Assembly: GCA_026393835.1 (NCBI GenBank)
Contig: JAPKZK010000077.1
Span: 1-62,117, forward strand
Length of the DNA stretch: 62,117 nucleotides
Source: Candidatus Aminicenantota bacterium
Lineage (GTDB): Bacteria > Acidobacteriota > Aminicenantia > UBA2199
Direction: 5' to 3'
The translations under genes were made by a program, and so were the position numbers. Below, in pieces: positions 52,138 through 59,590 of the stretch (position 1 is the first letter of the stretch; the number at the start of each line of letters is the position of its first letter). The notes under the pieces are model-generated. The model was not told where the DNA came from. It did no database searches and saw only the letters and a list, made by a program, of their open reading frames with translations.

Positions 52138-52262
52138 TTTTCTGACCTCCTTGATTTAAATTAATGTATCATTCGGCATCGCATCTTGATTCCACAGATG
52201 CAGAATGATCGCTTGATTTTATGCCATAAAAAAAAATCTTTGTCAATACCTGTGGCGAGAGA

Positions 52263-52428
52263 ACAGCAATTCTAATTTTAAAAAATTACGGGCGTCCATA
52301 GGGGGACGCCCCTACATTAAATTGATCGAAATTCGCAATAATCATGAGTTTTCAATTTGGTAGGGGCAGGCCCCCGTGTCTGCCCCAATTGAAATTTCTT
52401 TTTTTTAGCCCAAAATTAGAATTGCTGG
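52263..52428. mobile_element. MITE-like element, copy 2 (inverted relative to copy 1)
   Basis: About 166 bp with terminal repeats ACAGCAATTCTAATTTT and the reverse complement of CCAGCAATTCTAATTTT. It matches copy 1 (26848-27019) in reverse orientation throughout, including the two internal palindromes GGGCGTCC.../GGACGCCC and GGGGCAGGC.../GTCTGCCCC. Non-coding, between two minus-strand genes. Confidence 0.75.
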
Positions 52429-52472
52429 CGAGAGAAAGTTTTTTAGAGCGTGTTAATAATTAATAACGAGAA

Positions 52473-54005
52473 TTAGAAATCTTTCTTCTCATCGTACAGG
52501 ACAATAAACGTATCGATAACGATCCCCTTGATGGTCTCCTTTTGTTCCCGAACGCCGGCCAATTTCACGGTGTTGGGTACAAAGACAAGGTAAACAGCCT
52601 CTTTTAATCCCAGGGTTCCGGCATAGTAGGCCAACTGTTCTTTGCCATTTTCAAATTTTGATGGGCTTTGATATACCTTAAACTCAATAACGTATTCTTT
52701 TCCACCGATGTTGAGCAGCAAATCGCATTTACCCAACCCCAAATGAGGTTCCAGGTAACTATGCCCCTTTACTTCCTGGAGAAAGGACTGGATATAGGTT
52801 TCGAAACTATAAGCCAGGGCAGCTTCTTTTAAACTCATATATTTGCCGGTTGCCGGGTCCTTTTCCCGGAAATATTTAAAACTGCGCCGTTTGACGTAGT
52901 CTTTATAATTATCGATTAATTTAGCGAAAATGACCCGTCCCTCTTCATTTAAAAAAGAATGGGTGTCCACATGCCGGAAAAAAAGCCCTCTCTCTCCGTT
53001 GGCATAGGGGTAAAATGCAGCATAAACGGCCTTCCTGTACATGGGCACCCAGAATTCCACGTATCCTTCTTCATCTTTTTTAATGAGTCCGTGGGCGTGG
53101 AGGAATTTTATTTTTTCATCGTTCACCTGGTATTTCTCTTTTTCCCCGGTGAATAATAGTTTCTCAACGAAGGCGCGGTGTTGTTTGGCTTTATTGATGA
53201 TATTGGCGATATTTTTATCGATGGCCTCGGTCAAGTACCAATCTTCCACTGCCAGGTAATCGTTATAATCGATGAGTTCTTTGCCGGGATTTCGTTCTAC
53301 CAGTTTATAAGCAAAGCCGTTGACCAGGCCGGGTTGGTTGGCGGTAATGGCGGATATTTTCTCTTTGACTTCCGGGTGGAACAACTGGCCGGTATCTACT
53401 TCGTGCATGTGAAGTAGTTCGAAGGTTTCTTCATCGGTGAAGTAGGGGACTTCCAGGTTATCGGCAATATTGAAGGGGCTGGCATTATCCTGGATCACGC
53501 CCACGATATTGCTGACGCCCACCAGGAGGACGGCTTTCAAACTGTGGGTCTCGCGGTCTTGATAAAGATTGCGGATGGTATGGAGAAACTGTCCGAAATA
53601 AGCCGGGTTTAAACCTTCGATTTCATCGATCACCAGGACTAATTTCCTATCTTTAACAGAGGCGATATCATTTTGTAAATCGCCGAAGTTAGTGCTTTTT
53701 AAGGTTATTTTCCATTTAGTCTCAATTTCCCGGAAAAGGTAATTAAAAAAAGCGGAGAGTGGGGCTTCCGCATAATTTTCAACATTCACCTGGGCCACTT
53801 TATAGTCCAATTTTTCAAGACCCTGGGCCAGCATTTTGAAGTATGTGCTTTTCCCGGCCTGGCGGGGCGCCCAGATGGTGAAGTAACGTTCGCCTTTTAC
53901 CAGTTGGATTCCTTTCTCTACCAGGTCTAAACGATCCAATGTATAGTGTCTTGCCGGGATGTTTGGGCCCGAGGTATTGAAATAACGTTTTGCTGTTTTA
54001 ATCAT
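52473..54005 (-). CDS. AAA ATPase with C-terminal PD-(D/E)XK nuclease domain
   Basis: 510 residues. The AAA part carries Walker A in TIWAPRQAGKSTYFKML and Walker B in RKLVLVIDEIEGLNP, with a sensor-type segment LKAVLLVGVSNIVG. Winged-helix-like and helical regions follow. The C-terminal PD-(D/E)XK core is GLGKCDLLLNIGGKEYVIEFK (D...E-x-K), then KEQLAYYAGTLGLKEAVYLV. Its role is not established; such paralogous proteins are frequent in this kind of genome. A close paralogue enters the window at 61890-62117. The ATG sits 6 nt after a consensus -10 box with no ribosome site, so the mRNA is probably leaderless. Confidence 0.9.
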   Translation of the reverse strand: MIKTAKRYFNTSGPNIPARHYTLDRLDLVEKGIQLVKGERYFTIWAPRQAGKSTYFKMLAQGLEKLDYKVAQVNVENYAEAPLSAFFNYLFREIETKWKITLKSTNFGDLQNDIASVKDRKLVLVIDEIEGLNPAYFGQFLHTIRNLYQDRETHSLKAVLLVGVSNIVGVIQDNASPFNIADNLEVPYFTDEETFELLHMHEVDTGQLFHPEVKEKISAITANQPGLVNGFAYKLVERNPGKELIDYNDYLAVEDWYLTEAIDKNIANIINKAKQHRAFVEKLLFTGEKEKYQVNDEKIKFLHAHGLIKKDEEGYVEFWVPMYRKAVYAAFYPYANGERGLFFRHVDTHSFLNEEGRVIFAKLIDNYKDYVKRRSFKYFREKDPATGKYMSLKEAALAYSFETYIQSFLQEVKGHSYLEPHLGLGKCDLLLNIGGKEYVIEFKVYQSPSKFENGKEQLAYYAGTLGLKEAVYLVFVPNTVKLAGVREQKETIKGIVIDTFIVLYDEKKDF

Positions 54006-54011
54006 GGGAAT

Positions 54012-54040
54012 AGTATATTATAAGCGGGTTTAATTTTCAA
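54012..54040 (-). promoter_or_regulatory. Promoter of the AAA/PD-(D/E)XK gene at 52473-54005
   Basis: Minus strand TTGAAA (54040-54035), 17-bp spacer, TATACT (54017-54012), 6 nt before the ATG. Confidence 0.78.
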
Positions 54041-54044
54041 GCGA

Positions 54045-54110
54045 AAAACTTTTGGAGGGTCCGAACCGGCGGAACCTTTTTATAAAAAGGTCCCCTGGTT
54101 TCCGAAGGAA
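54045..54110. terminator. Hairpin repeat, copy 4
   Basis: AAAACTTTTGGAGGGTCCGA, then GGAACCTTTTTATAAAAAGG and TCCCCTGG. It lies about 24 nt after the O-antigen ligase stop (minus strand). Confidence 0.6.
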
Positions 54111-54133
54111 TTAAATTTCATTTAATCTGAAAG

Positions 54134-56215
54134 TCACCATATCAGGTGGGGGCGACGGATATAATATTCCCGCACTAAAAGATCGACCCGGATATCATCG
54201 GGATTGCTGTCCAGCAAAACCTTCAGGCATAGACTCTCTTCCAGGTAATATCCCAATTCATCAAGAATAGCTGTATAAATTTTGATGAAAGCAGTATCTG
54301 TCTCGGTGGTAAACGGCTGCGCAGCCAAAGAATTCCGAAATGCTGCCAATAAATATTTTTTGGCCTTCTTCTCCCGGTTCGATTTCAAATCACGATAAAG
54401 ATCGAAATTGATCTTTGCCGATAATAGGTGAAGGTCTTCAAAATCGCCATACAACACCTTCGCCCACCACAATGAATTCAGCAAGGAGGGAGATGCACTT
54501 TGGGATTTCCCTGGCGTTACATTATCATATTGGGGGGTTATTAATTTTGCATAATACTCCCTTTCAACATCGCGTACGATGTCCCTGGAAACTTTCTGAC
54601 GGACCGGGCTCAGCGCCCACCATGAGGCAATAATGATAAAAAGGAAAAGTATTGTATAGAAATTAACAAACCGGGTTACAAACTTTGTGAAAGAATCCTT
54701 TTTATAAGAGACTTCGTTATTTTGTTCCCGGCGCTTAAGAGTCCCATATCCCGCCAGGATAGCCACAAAGGAAATAATCACCGATGGGTTTCGGAAGGGT
54801 ACATCCATCATGCCCTGGATCAATACCCCGCTCATTCCCAGTAAACCAAAGAGAACAAACCCTTGTTTCCACTCTTTATTCTTCACGATTTTCACTGCCA
54901 ATAAAACCAGCGCCGCTGTAAGCAAGCCGATGCCTACGATTCCAAATTCACATAAAAACTGGATAAAGTCGTTATGCACGTTGGCCTTTCCACGTTCATG
55001 AGTTTCAGTATATCTTGTGCTGTTAGGTCTTTCATAGTATATTAAATACTCGCTGTAACTTCCGCCTCCAATACCGAAGAAAGGGTTATGCCGCCATATA
55101 TCCAGCGCCGCCGAGATAAAAAAGAATTTCACAGCCGATTGTTCTTTGATATATTTCCCCGGCTTCTTCATCGTCGATAATTCCGAAAGGATATCGCCCC
55201 TGGCCGTGAAATATAGACCTGCTAAAACAACCACCAGCAATAAAATAGCGCCGGTAACAATAAATCCCGCTTTTACTCTTCTTTTGGGATTCTCCCGGAT
55301 GAATAGGTATAAGCCATAAAAAACAAAAAATGCCATGATCAGCCAGGAGAAGAGCATGCCGTAGCTACTGTGGCACCGGTGCAGGGTATAAAATTGCAGC
55401 AGGATTATCAAAAGCAATATCCCGGTTTTAAGGATTATCCGTCGATGTTGTTTGCGATCGATATAATAATAGAAAAACAATCCGCAGGTTAAGCCCAGGT
55501 GTAGAAGAAAAAAAGATGCGGCGTGATTGGCGTAACCGAAGGTGGAAAAATAACCGGAGTTGGAAAAAGAAAACCTGGAATAAGGAGGAAGTATAAAGAT
55601 GGAGGTAAGCCATGATAGATATCCATTTCCCAGCAGCGGGGCAATAATGCCTATAATTCCAAGGATAGCCGAATTTACCGCCATACTCCAGGATATGATT
55701 ATAAATCCCTGTTTCCCGGGGCAGCCATGACGAACTATCAATAACAAGACAAAGGCCGGGAAGAACCATACCAGCATGTCCCAACTTTTGAGAGTATTGA
55801 CCGCCCCGGGCAGCCAATCGATAGAGGCGGGGCTGAACAATACTTCGCGGGCTTTATCTTCTAATATATAAACTTTCCCCGAATTCCACCACTGGATATA
55901 AAGCGGAATCAGGAAAAAAACTCCTATATAGAAAATAGGGTCCCGTAGGATTCCCTTGATTCGATCCTCCATCAAAGACTTTCCATGGCGGTGAGAGGTT
56001 CGGCGTAAGTAGGGTGACAAAAGGAATATAAAAAAGGCAGCGACTGCCATCCCCAGGTACGGGGAAATATATTCCCGTATGGTTCCTCCCCTTCGCCAGG
56101 TAGGGAAAACCAAAAGTGATATAATAGTAGTTAATACCACGATATCGGCGCCGGTTAAGACCTGGCGCTTAAGGTTATTATCTTGAGATTCATTATTATT
56201 CCTGGGTAATTTCAT
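54134..56215 (-). CDS. O-antigen ligase-like membrane protein
   Basis: 693 residues with about 12 membrane helices in the first 520 residues. The Wzy_C signature is present: a periplasmic loop with FGIGGGSYSEYLIYYERP followed by KANVHNDFIQFLCEFGIVGI. The soluble C-terminal part (about 560-693) looks helical and TPR-like (KKYLLAAFRNSLAAQP; YLEESLCLKVLLDSNPDD). Family members join glycan chains to lipid A core or polymerise O units in the periplasm. No other glycan genes are adjacent, so a general surface-glycan or glycoprotein role is an inference. GGGAG precedes the ATG. Confidence 0.85.
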   Translation of the reverse strand: MKLPRNNNESQDNNLKRQVLTGADIVVLTTIISLLVFPTWRRGGTIREYISPYLGMAVAAFFIFLLSPYLRRTSHRHGKSLMEDRIKGILRDPIFYIGVFFLIPLYIQWWNSGKVYILEDKAREVLFSPASIDWLPGAVNTLKSWDMLVWFFPAFVLLLIVRHGCPGKQGFIIISWSMAVNSAILGIIGIIAPLLGNGYLSWLTSIFILPPYSRFSFSNSGYFSTFGYANHAASFFLLHLGLTCGLFFYYYIDRKQHRRIILKTGILLLIILLQFYTLHRCHSSYGMLFSWLIMAFFVFYGLYLFIRENPKRRVKAGFIVTGAILLLVVVLAGLYFTARGDILSELSTMKKPGKYIKEQSAVKFFFISAALDIWRHNPFFGIGGGSYSEYLIYYERPNSTRYTETHERGKANVHNDFIQFLCEFGIVGIGLLTAALVLLAVKIVKNKEWKQGFVLFGLLGMSGVLIQGMMDVPFRNPSVIISFVAILAGYGTLKRREQNNEVSYKKDSFTKFVTRFVNFYTILFLFIIIASWWALSPVRQKVSRDIVRDVEREYYAKLITPQYDNVTPGKSQSASPSLLNSLWWAKVLYGDFEDLHLLSAKINFDLYRDLKSNREKKAKKYLLAAFRNSLAAQPFTTETDTAFIKIYTAILDELGYYLEESLCLKVLLDSNPDDIRVDLLVREYYIRRPHLIW

Positions 56216-56280
56216 TTCGTTTTACTCCCTGGGGCCAATTAGAATTACATTCGGCATATTTTTACTCTATCCGGCCACCG

Positions 56281-56310
56281 GGGGGACAAATCGATACCGC
56301 TTTGTCCCCC
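56281..56310. terminator. Hairpin downstream of the Cys-rich protein gene
   Basis: A perfect 10-bp stem (GGGGGACAAA / TTTGTCCCCC) with a 10-nt loop, 18 nt after the stop at 56328. No T-run follows on the minus strand, so terminator function is only probable. Confidence 0.5.
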
Positions 56311-56327
56311 TTGTGAACATAATTAAC

Positions 56328-57404
56328 CTAACTCGAACAGCAGCAGCATGGACAGGTACACTCGCACGGGTCGATACATGTAATTATGGTGATACAGTAT
56401 GAAGCATAGGGAGGGGGTGGAAAAAAGCAGTAAATTTCCACTAAAACTTCACAACAATAAGTGCAGGTACCACTTAATGTCGAGTTTAGTTCCGATTTGT
56501 TCACCGGTTTCTCATCTTTCAGATAGAAGTCTTCCATTTTCATATTTTTCTTCAGAGTTATCAGCCCATCGTTATTAGAAGAATAATTATCTATCAGCTT
56601 ATCTCCATAAAAGACATGATAAACGTGATAATCTTTATTTTCTAGGTAATAGTGAGAATAAAATCGTACTTCCATGGTATTTACGATTTCCTGTGAATCA
56701 ATGCAATGTTCCTGGGGCAAAAATTGATTTGTACTGCTGTTTACCAATATACCTTTACCGGTATACCAGGTGGTTCCTTTTTTGTATAACATTCTTCCAA
56801 CCATTTGCTCAGGAACAATCGTTTGACTTAACACTAAATCCAGGCCCTTTTTATCAAGGGAATGGAGAAAATCGGCGTCGGTATCCAGGTTGGCATTATC
56901 ATTATTGATAGGGCCCAGACCTCTGTCATTGAGAGATTTGGAGCCGATTCCTATTTCATCGATGGTAAAGCCACTCCCGGTCAGTTTATTTGATTCCCGG
57001 CGCAATTCTATCCTTATTTTTTGGCCGTCCACCGCCAGGGTCCAGAAATTAACCGTCTGGTCAGCCTTTTTTTGTAACTTGAATCCGGAGCCATGTTTAT
57101 CGTTAACATTTTTAAACTGGATTTTTCCAATTATTCTGTCTTGCTCATCGATCAGGTTCACAAAATCCTTATCATTCAATTGGAAATCGGAGAAATGAAT
57201 CTTAATCCAGGTAGCTCCAGGTTGGTCGATGGTAGTGCTCCATACCAACGCCTGATTCCCATCTGACTGAGGGTATGGGGGCGGGGTTTCTATTTTCGGA
57301 AAAATAGATACTCCCACGGCTTCCTCAGCGGTTAATTGACCGCTAAAAAAGACAAATACACCAATGATCATTACGATCATTACAATCAAACTTTTTTGTC
57401 TCAT
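56328..57404 (-). CDS. Secreted protein with trypsin-like fragment and extreme Cys-rich tail
   Basis: 358 residues with signal peptide (LIVMIVMIIGVFVFFSGQLTA). Residues about 40-150 form a beta-rich N-domain (WSTTIDQPGATWIKIHFSDF) like those before secreted trypsin-fold proteases. The segment GKGILVNSSTNQFLPQEHCI resembles the start of a chymotrypsin fold with its His, but no Ser motif (GDSGG) follows. The last 47 residues contain 13 Cys: GTCTYCCEVLVEIYC, a Pro stretch, then CIDPCECTCPCCCC. Such a tail could bind metal, form disulfides or be modified after translation. The protein is not a working protease. It follows a frameshifted small Cys protein gene. Confidence 0.75.
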   Translation of the reverse strand: MRQKSLIVMIVMIIGVFVFFSGQLTAEEAVGVSIFPKIETPPPYPQSDGNQALVWSTTIDQPGATWIKIHFSDFQLNDKDFVNLIDEQDRIIGKIQFKNVNDKHGSGFKLQKKADQTVNFWTLAVDGQKIRIELRRESNKLTGSGFTIDEIGIGSKSLNDRGLGPINNDNANLDTDADFLHSLDKKGLDLVLSQTIVPEQMVGRMLYKKGTTWYTGKGILVNSSTNQFLPQEHCIDSQEIVNTMEVRFYSHYYLENKDYHVYHVFYGDKLIDNYSSNNDGLITLKKNMKMEDFYLKDEKPVNKSELNSTLSGTCTYCCEVLVEIYCFFPPPPYASYCITIITCIDPCECTCPCCCCSS

Positions 57405-57450
57405 AGGTAATTCCTCCTTTTTTTATTTATATTGTTATTTTAACGCCTTT

Positions 57451-57646
57451 TCACTTCATCCGACATTTGCGAACTCCATCTCCTCCCCCCTCTATTTCGA
57501 TTTTTACCGTCACTGCACATCTCTTACATGCTTCTTTATTGGCTGAATGCCCGGGGTTTTGACCGTTTTTTTCGGCCCACGCGGTGAGAGCGATTGCCCC
57601 CGCCTAGAACAAAAAACAAACAAGCCATCATGATCAATCCTTTCAT
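57451..57646 (-). pseudogene. Small secreted Cys-containing protein with a one-base frameshift
   Basis: GGAG precedes an ATG at 57646. The frame MKGLIMMACLFFVL breaks at a G-rich stretch (about 57596-57606); one base out of frame it continues AGAIALTAWAEKNGQNPGHS and NKEACKRCAVTVKIEIEGGG, ending after RKCRMK. Joined, this gives a 64-residue protein with a normal signal peptide and cleavage site (TAWA-E). The extra base may be a real mutation or a sequencing error. It lies 46 nt upstream of the Cys-rich protein gene on the same strand. Confidence 0.5.
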
Positions 57647-57821
57647 TGTTTACTCCAATTTTATACCCCCCTAAGATAGCATAATTCTTCTCAAAAGAAG
57701 TAAAAATTTATAATACTTTACCTTTTTTTTTCAAACACTGGATTAGAGAGGGTTTCAAAATGTAAAGATTTATAAATATTTACATTTATACCTTTACGCC
57801 GACATTTTTTTCGATTAAAAG

Positions 57822-57892
57822 AGTGTTTCCGCCGCGCGGCGGAACCACTAACCGGATCTCCGACTATACCAAAGCCGCGCGGCGCAAACACT
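57822..57892. repeat. GC-rich inverted repeat
   Basis: 19-bp arms (AGTGTTTCCGCCGCGCGGC and its reverse complement, one mismatch) separated by about 33 nt; each arm also contains the short palindrome GCCGCGCGGC. It stands out in A/T-rich surroundings (57660-58000) where I see no gene. Confidence 0.65.
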
Positions 57893-58006
57893 GTTTTATT
57901 GGTAACCCCCCATTTTTTGAACGGACGATGTAGTAAAAATATTCAATGATACAGATTTTCAATGATTTTTTGCCGTTCATTCGATCATTTTAGCTATCCC
58001 TACCCA

Positions 58007-58154
58007 ATGGGAAGATATTTTTCTGCTATGGGAAGATATTTTTCCGTTATGGGAAGGTATTTTTTCTTAATGGGAAGATATACGGAAACCTATGGGAAGA
58101 TAGTTTTTAGTAATGGGAAGATAGTTTTCTGCTATGGGAACGTATTTTTCAGAC
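58007..58154. repeat. Tandem array D, 21-bp repeat, 7 copies
   Basis: Units begin ATGGGAAGATA and continue TTTTTCTGCT; the period is 21 bp (once 22). On the plus strand one frame stays open through the array, but it is repeat-driven and lacks a proper start region. It ends about 65 bp before the promoter of the phosphoesterase fragment. Confidence 0.9.
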
Positions 58155-58217
58155 GTAAGAATGCAATTCCCAGGGTGAAGAATGGCAAAAAATGGGGGAT
58201 TGCCCGTGTAAAAAAGC

Positions 58218-58246
58218 TTGAAATTTTTTTCCCAGTACGGTATTAT
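58218..58246 (+). promoter_or_regulatory. Promoter of the phosphoesterase fragment
   Basis: TTGAAA (58218-58223), 17-bp spacer, TATTAT (58241-58246), 5 nt before the ATG of a 10-codon leader ORF. Confidence 0.7.
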
Positions 58247-58251
58247 TGACC

Positions 58252-58284
58252 ATGAATTTAAAATCGAAAGGGGTAATGCCATGA
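58252..58284 (+). CDS. Possible leaderless 10-residue leader peptide
   Basis: M-N-L-K-S-K-G-V-M-P then TGA, which overlaps the next ATG (ATGA at 58281-58284). AAGGGG inside it serves as the ribosome site of the next gene. Same design as at 9067-9138. Confidence 0.4.
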   Translation: MNLKSKGVMP

Positions 58285-58511
58285 GTGAAATTACGATTCT
58301 TCACCTGTCCGACATTCATTTTAAGAAGAAGAAGGACGAGAAAACAAAAGCATTTCGTCAAAAGGTACAGGAAAGATTAATGGAGGCCGTGACCGGCCAT
58401 GCCGCAAAACAGGGGAACCCGGATTTTGTGGCGATTTCCGGGGACATTGCCTTTTCAGGAAAGAAAGAGGAGGGAAATTATTTGTCTGTCCCTTTAACTT
58501 TTCGTAGATGA
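58281..58511 (+). pseudogene. Calcineurin-like metallophosphoesterase, N-terminal fragment
   Basis: The first 68 or so residues match the start of a metallophosphoesterase: ITILHLSDIHFKKKK (D-x-H metal motif) and PDFVAISGDIAFSGKKEE (GD motif). Full proteins continue for at least 200 residues with GNHD and GHxH motifs. Here the frame runs into the dispersed motif at 58475-58496 (read as GNYLSVPL) and stops at 58511. In related genomes such N-termini are often attached to large STAND/NACHT-type conflict proteins. The promoter and start are intact. Confidence 0.75.
58475..58496 (+). repeat. Dispersed motif GCCTGTCCC, copy 7
   Basis: AAATTATTTGTCTGTCCCTT, exactly where the phosphoesterase reading frame loses family similarity. 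Confidence 0.6.
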
Positions 58512-58516
58512 TCCAT

Positions 58517-58544
58517 TTGCTTTCAAAGTTGACTTTGTTATAAT
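58517..58544 (+). promoter_or_regulatory. Promoter of the aquaporin gene
   Basis: TTGCTT (58517-58522), 16-bp spacer, TATAAT (58539-58544). Confidence 0.65.
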
Positions 58545-58581
58545 AGGTACATAAATTTTATATTAAAAATTGGAGGTAAAA

Positions 58582-59277
58582 ATGAGAAAGTATGTTGCTG
58601 AGTTTTTCGGGACTTTTTGGTTGGTTCTGGGTGGGTGCGGGAGTGCTGTCCTGGCTGCCGCGTTTCCCAATGTCGGCATCGGATTGCTGGGCGTATCGTT
58701 GGCATTTGGTTTGACGGTACTAACCATGGCCTACGCCATCGGTCATATTTCCGGCTGCCATTTAAACCCGGCGGTTTCAATCGGGCTTTGGGCCGGCGGT
58801 CGTTTCAAAGCGGGTGAATTGCTGCCATACATTATCGCGCAGGTCATTGGCGCAGTGGTGGCTGGGGGTGTGCTTTTTATCATCGCCGGCGGCAAGGCCG
58901 GTTTTGATGTTGCAGCCGGTTTTGCTTCGAACGGTTACGGGGCGCATTCGCCGGGCGGTTATTCCCTGGTTGCGGCCCTGGTTACGGAGATTGTGATGAC
59001 CATGATGTTCCTGCTGGTCATCCTGGGCGCCACCGATAAACGCGCCCCGCAGGGTATGGCGCCGGCCGCTATCGGCCTCTGCCTTACATTAATTCACTTG
59101 ATCAGCATCCCGGTAACCAATACTTCCGTGAACCCGGCGCGCAGTACGGGCGTCGCCATTTTCGCGGGCGGTTGGGCCATCGAACAACTCTGGTTATTCT
59201 GGATAGCCCCGATTATCGGCGCTGTAATAGGCGCAGTAATCTATCGGTACATTGCCGGGAGCGGGAAGGAAGATTAA
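58582..59277 (+). CDS. aqpZ: Aquaporin Z-type water channel
   Basis: 231 residues, six membrane helices. Both NPA boxes are present: [14 protein letters not shown] and [14 protein letters not shown]. The selectivity region (ISGCH, and the Arg after the second NPA) fits a water channel of the AqpZ group rather than a glycerol facilitator. [20 protein letters not shown] is the typical start; GGAGG lies 6 nt before the ATG at 58582. The gene is single and has its own promoter. Confidence 0.93.
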   Translation: MRKYVAEFFGTFWLVLGGCGSAVLAAAFPNVGIGLLGVSLAFGLTVLTMAYAIGHISGCHLNPAVSIGLWAGGRFKAGELLPYIIAQVIGAVVAGGVLFIIAGGKAGFDVAAGFASNGYGAHSPGGYSLVAALVTEIVMTMMFLLVILGATDKRAPQGMAPAAIGLCLTLIHLISIPVTNTSVNPARSTGVAIFAGGWAIEQLWLFWIAPIIGAVIGAVIYRYIAGSGKED

Positions 59278-59423
59278 AACGTATCATCTCCGATCTCCAG
59301 GAAACGAATGGCAAATTAGAGAAGAACTAATCAATAATTTTTTTATTTTGTAGGGGCAGGCCTATGTGCCTGCCCCTTTTAAACTTTCGCGTTTTTCGTG
59401 TGTTTTGCGGGCCTGTTTTTGTA
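59278..59423. repeat. Palindromic remnant and dispersed degenerate repeats
   Basis: GTAGGGGCAGGC/GCCTGCCCC hairpin (59350-59378), like the inside of the MITE-like elements, then GCGTTTTTCGTGTGTTTTGC (59389-59408), shared with 31036-31055. At 59284-59327, CATCTCCGATCTCCAGGAA...AATGGCAAA... resembles 61073-61110, the end of the S74 gene, so a piece of that gene end seems duplicated here. Confidence 0.6.
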
Positions 59424-59452
59424 TTGAACTCCAATCGAATTTCGGTTATAAT
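59424..59452 (+). promoter_or_regulatory. Promoter of the S74 tail-fibre-like gene
   Basis: TTGAAC (59424-59429), 17-bp spacer, TATAAT (59447-59452). The leader is about 130 nt and ends with AGGAGG. Confidence 0.75.
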
Positions 59453-59590
59453 ATATATAGCCTTGAAAATATCAACAATATATGGCTTCGGCAGCGATCC
59501 AGGAAGGCTTATGGATGCGGCAATCACATTTAAAACCTGGTATTTCAAACGGAGATAACAAAAATTAAAATAATAGGAGGAATAACCAAA

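Noticed and set aside
57962..58249. Open frame through the ATGGGAAGATA array
   Set aside because: Repeat-driven (MGRYFS units) and it runs into the -35 box of the next promoter; no start signals.
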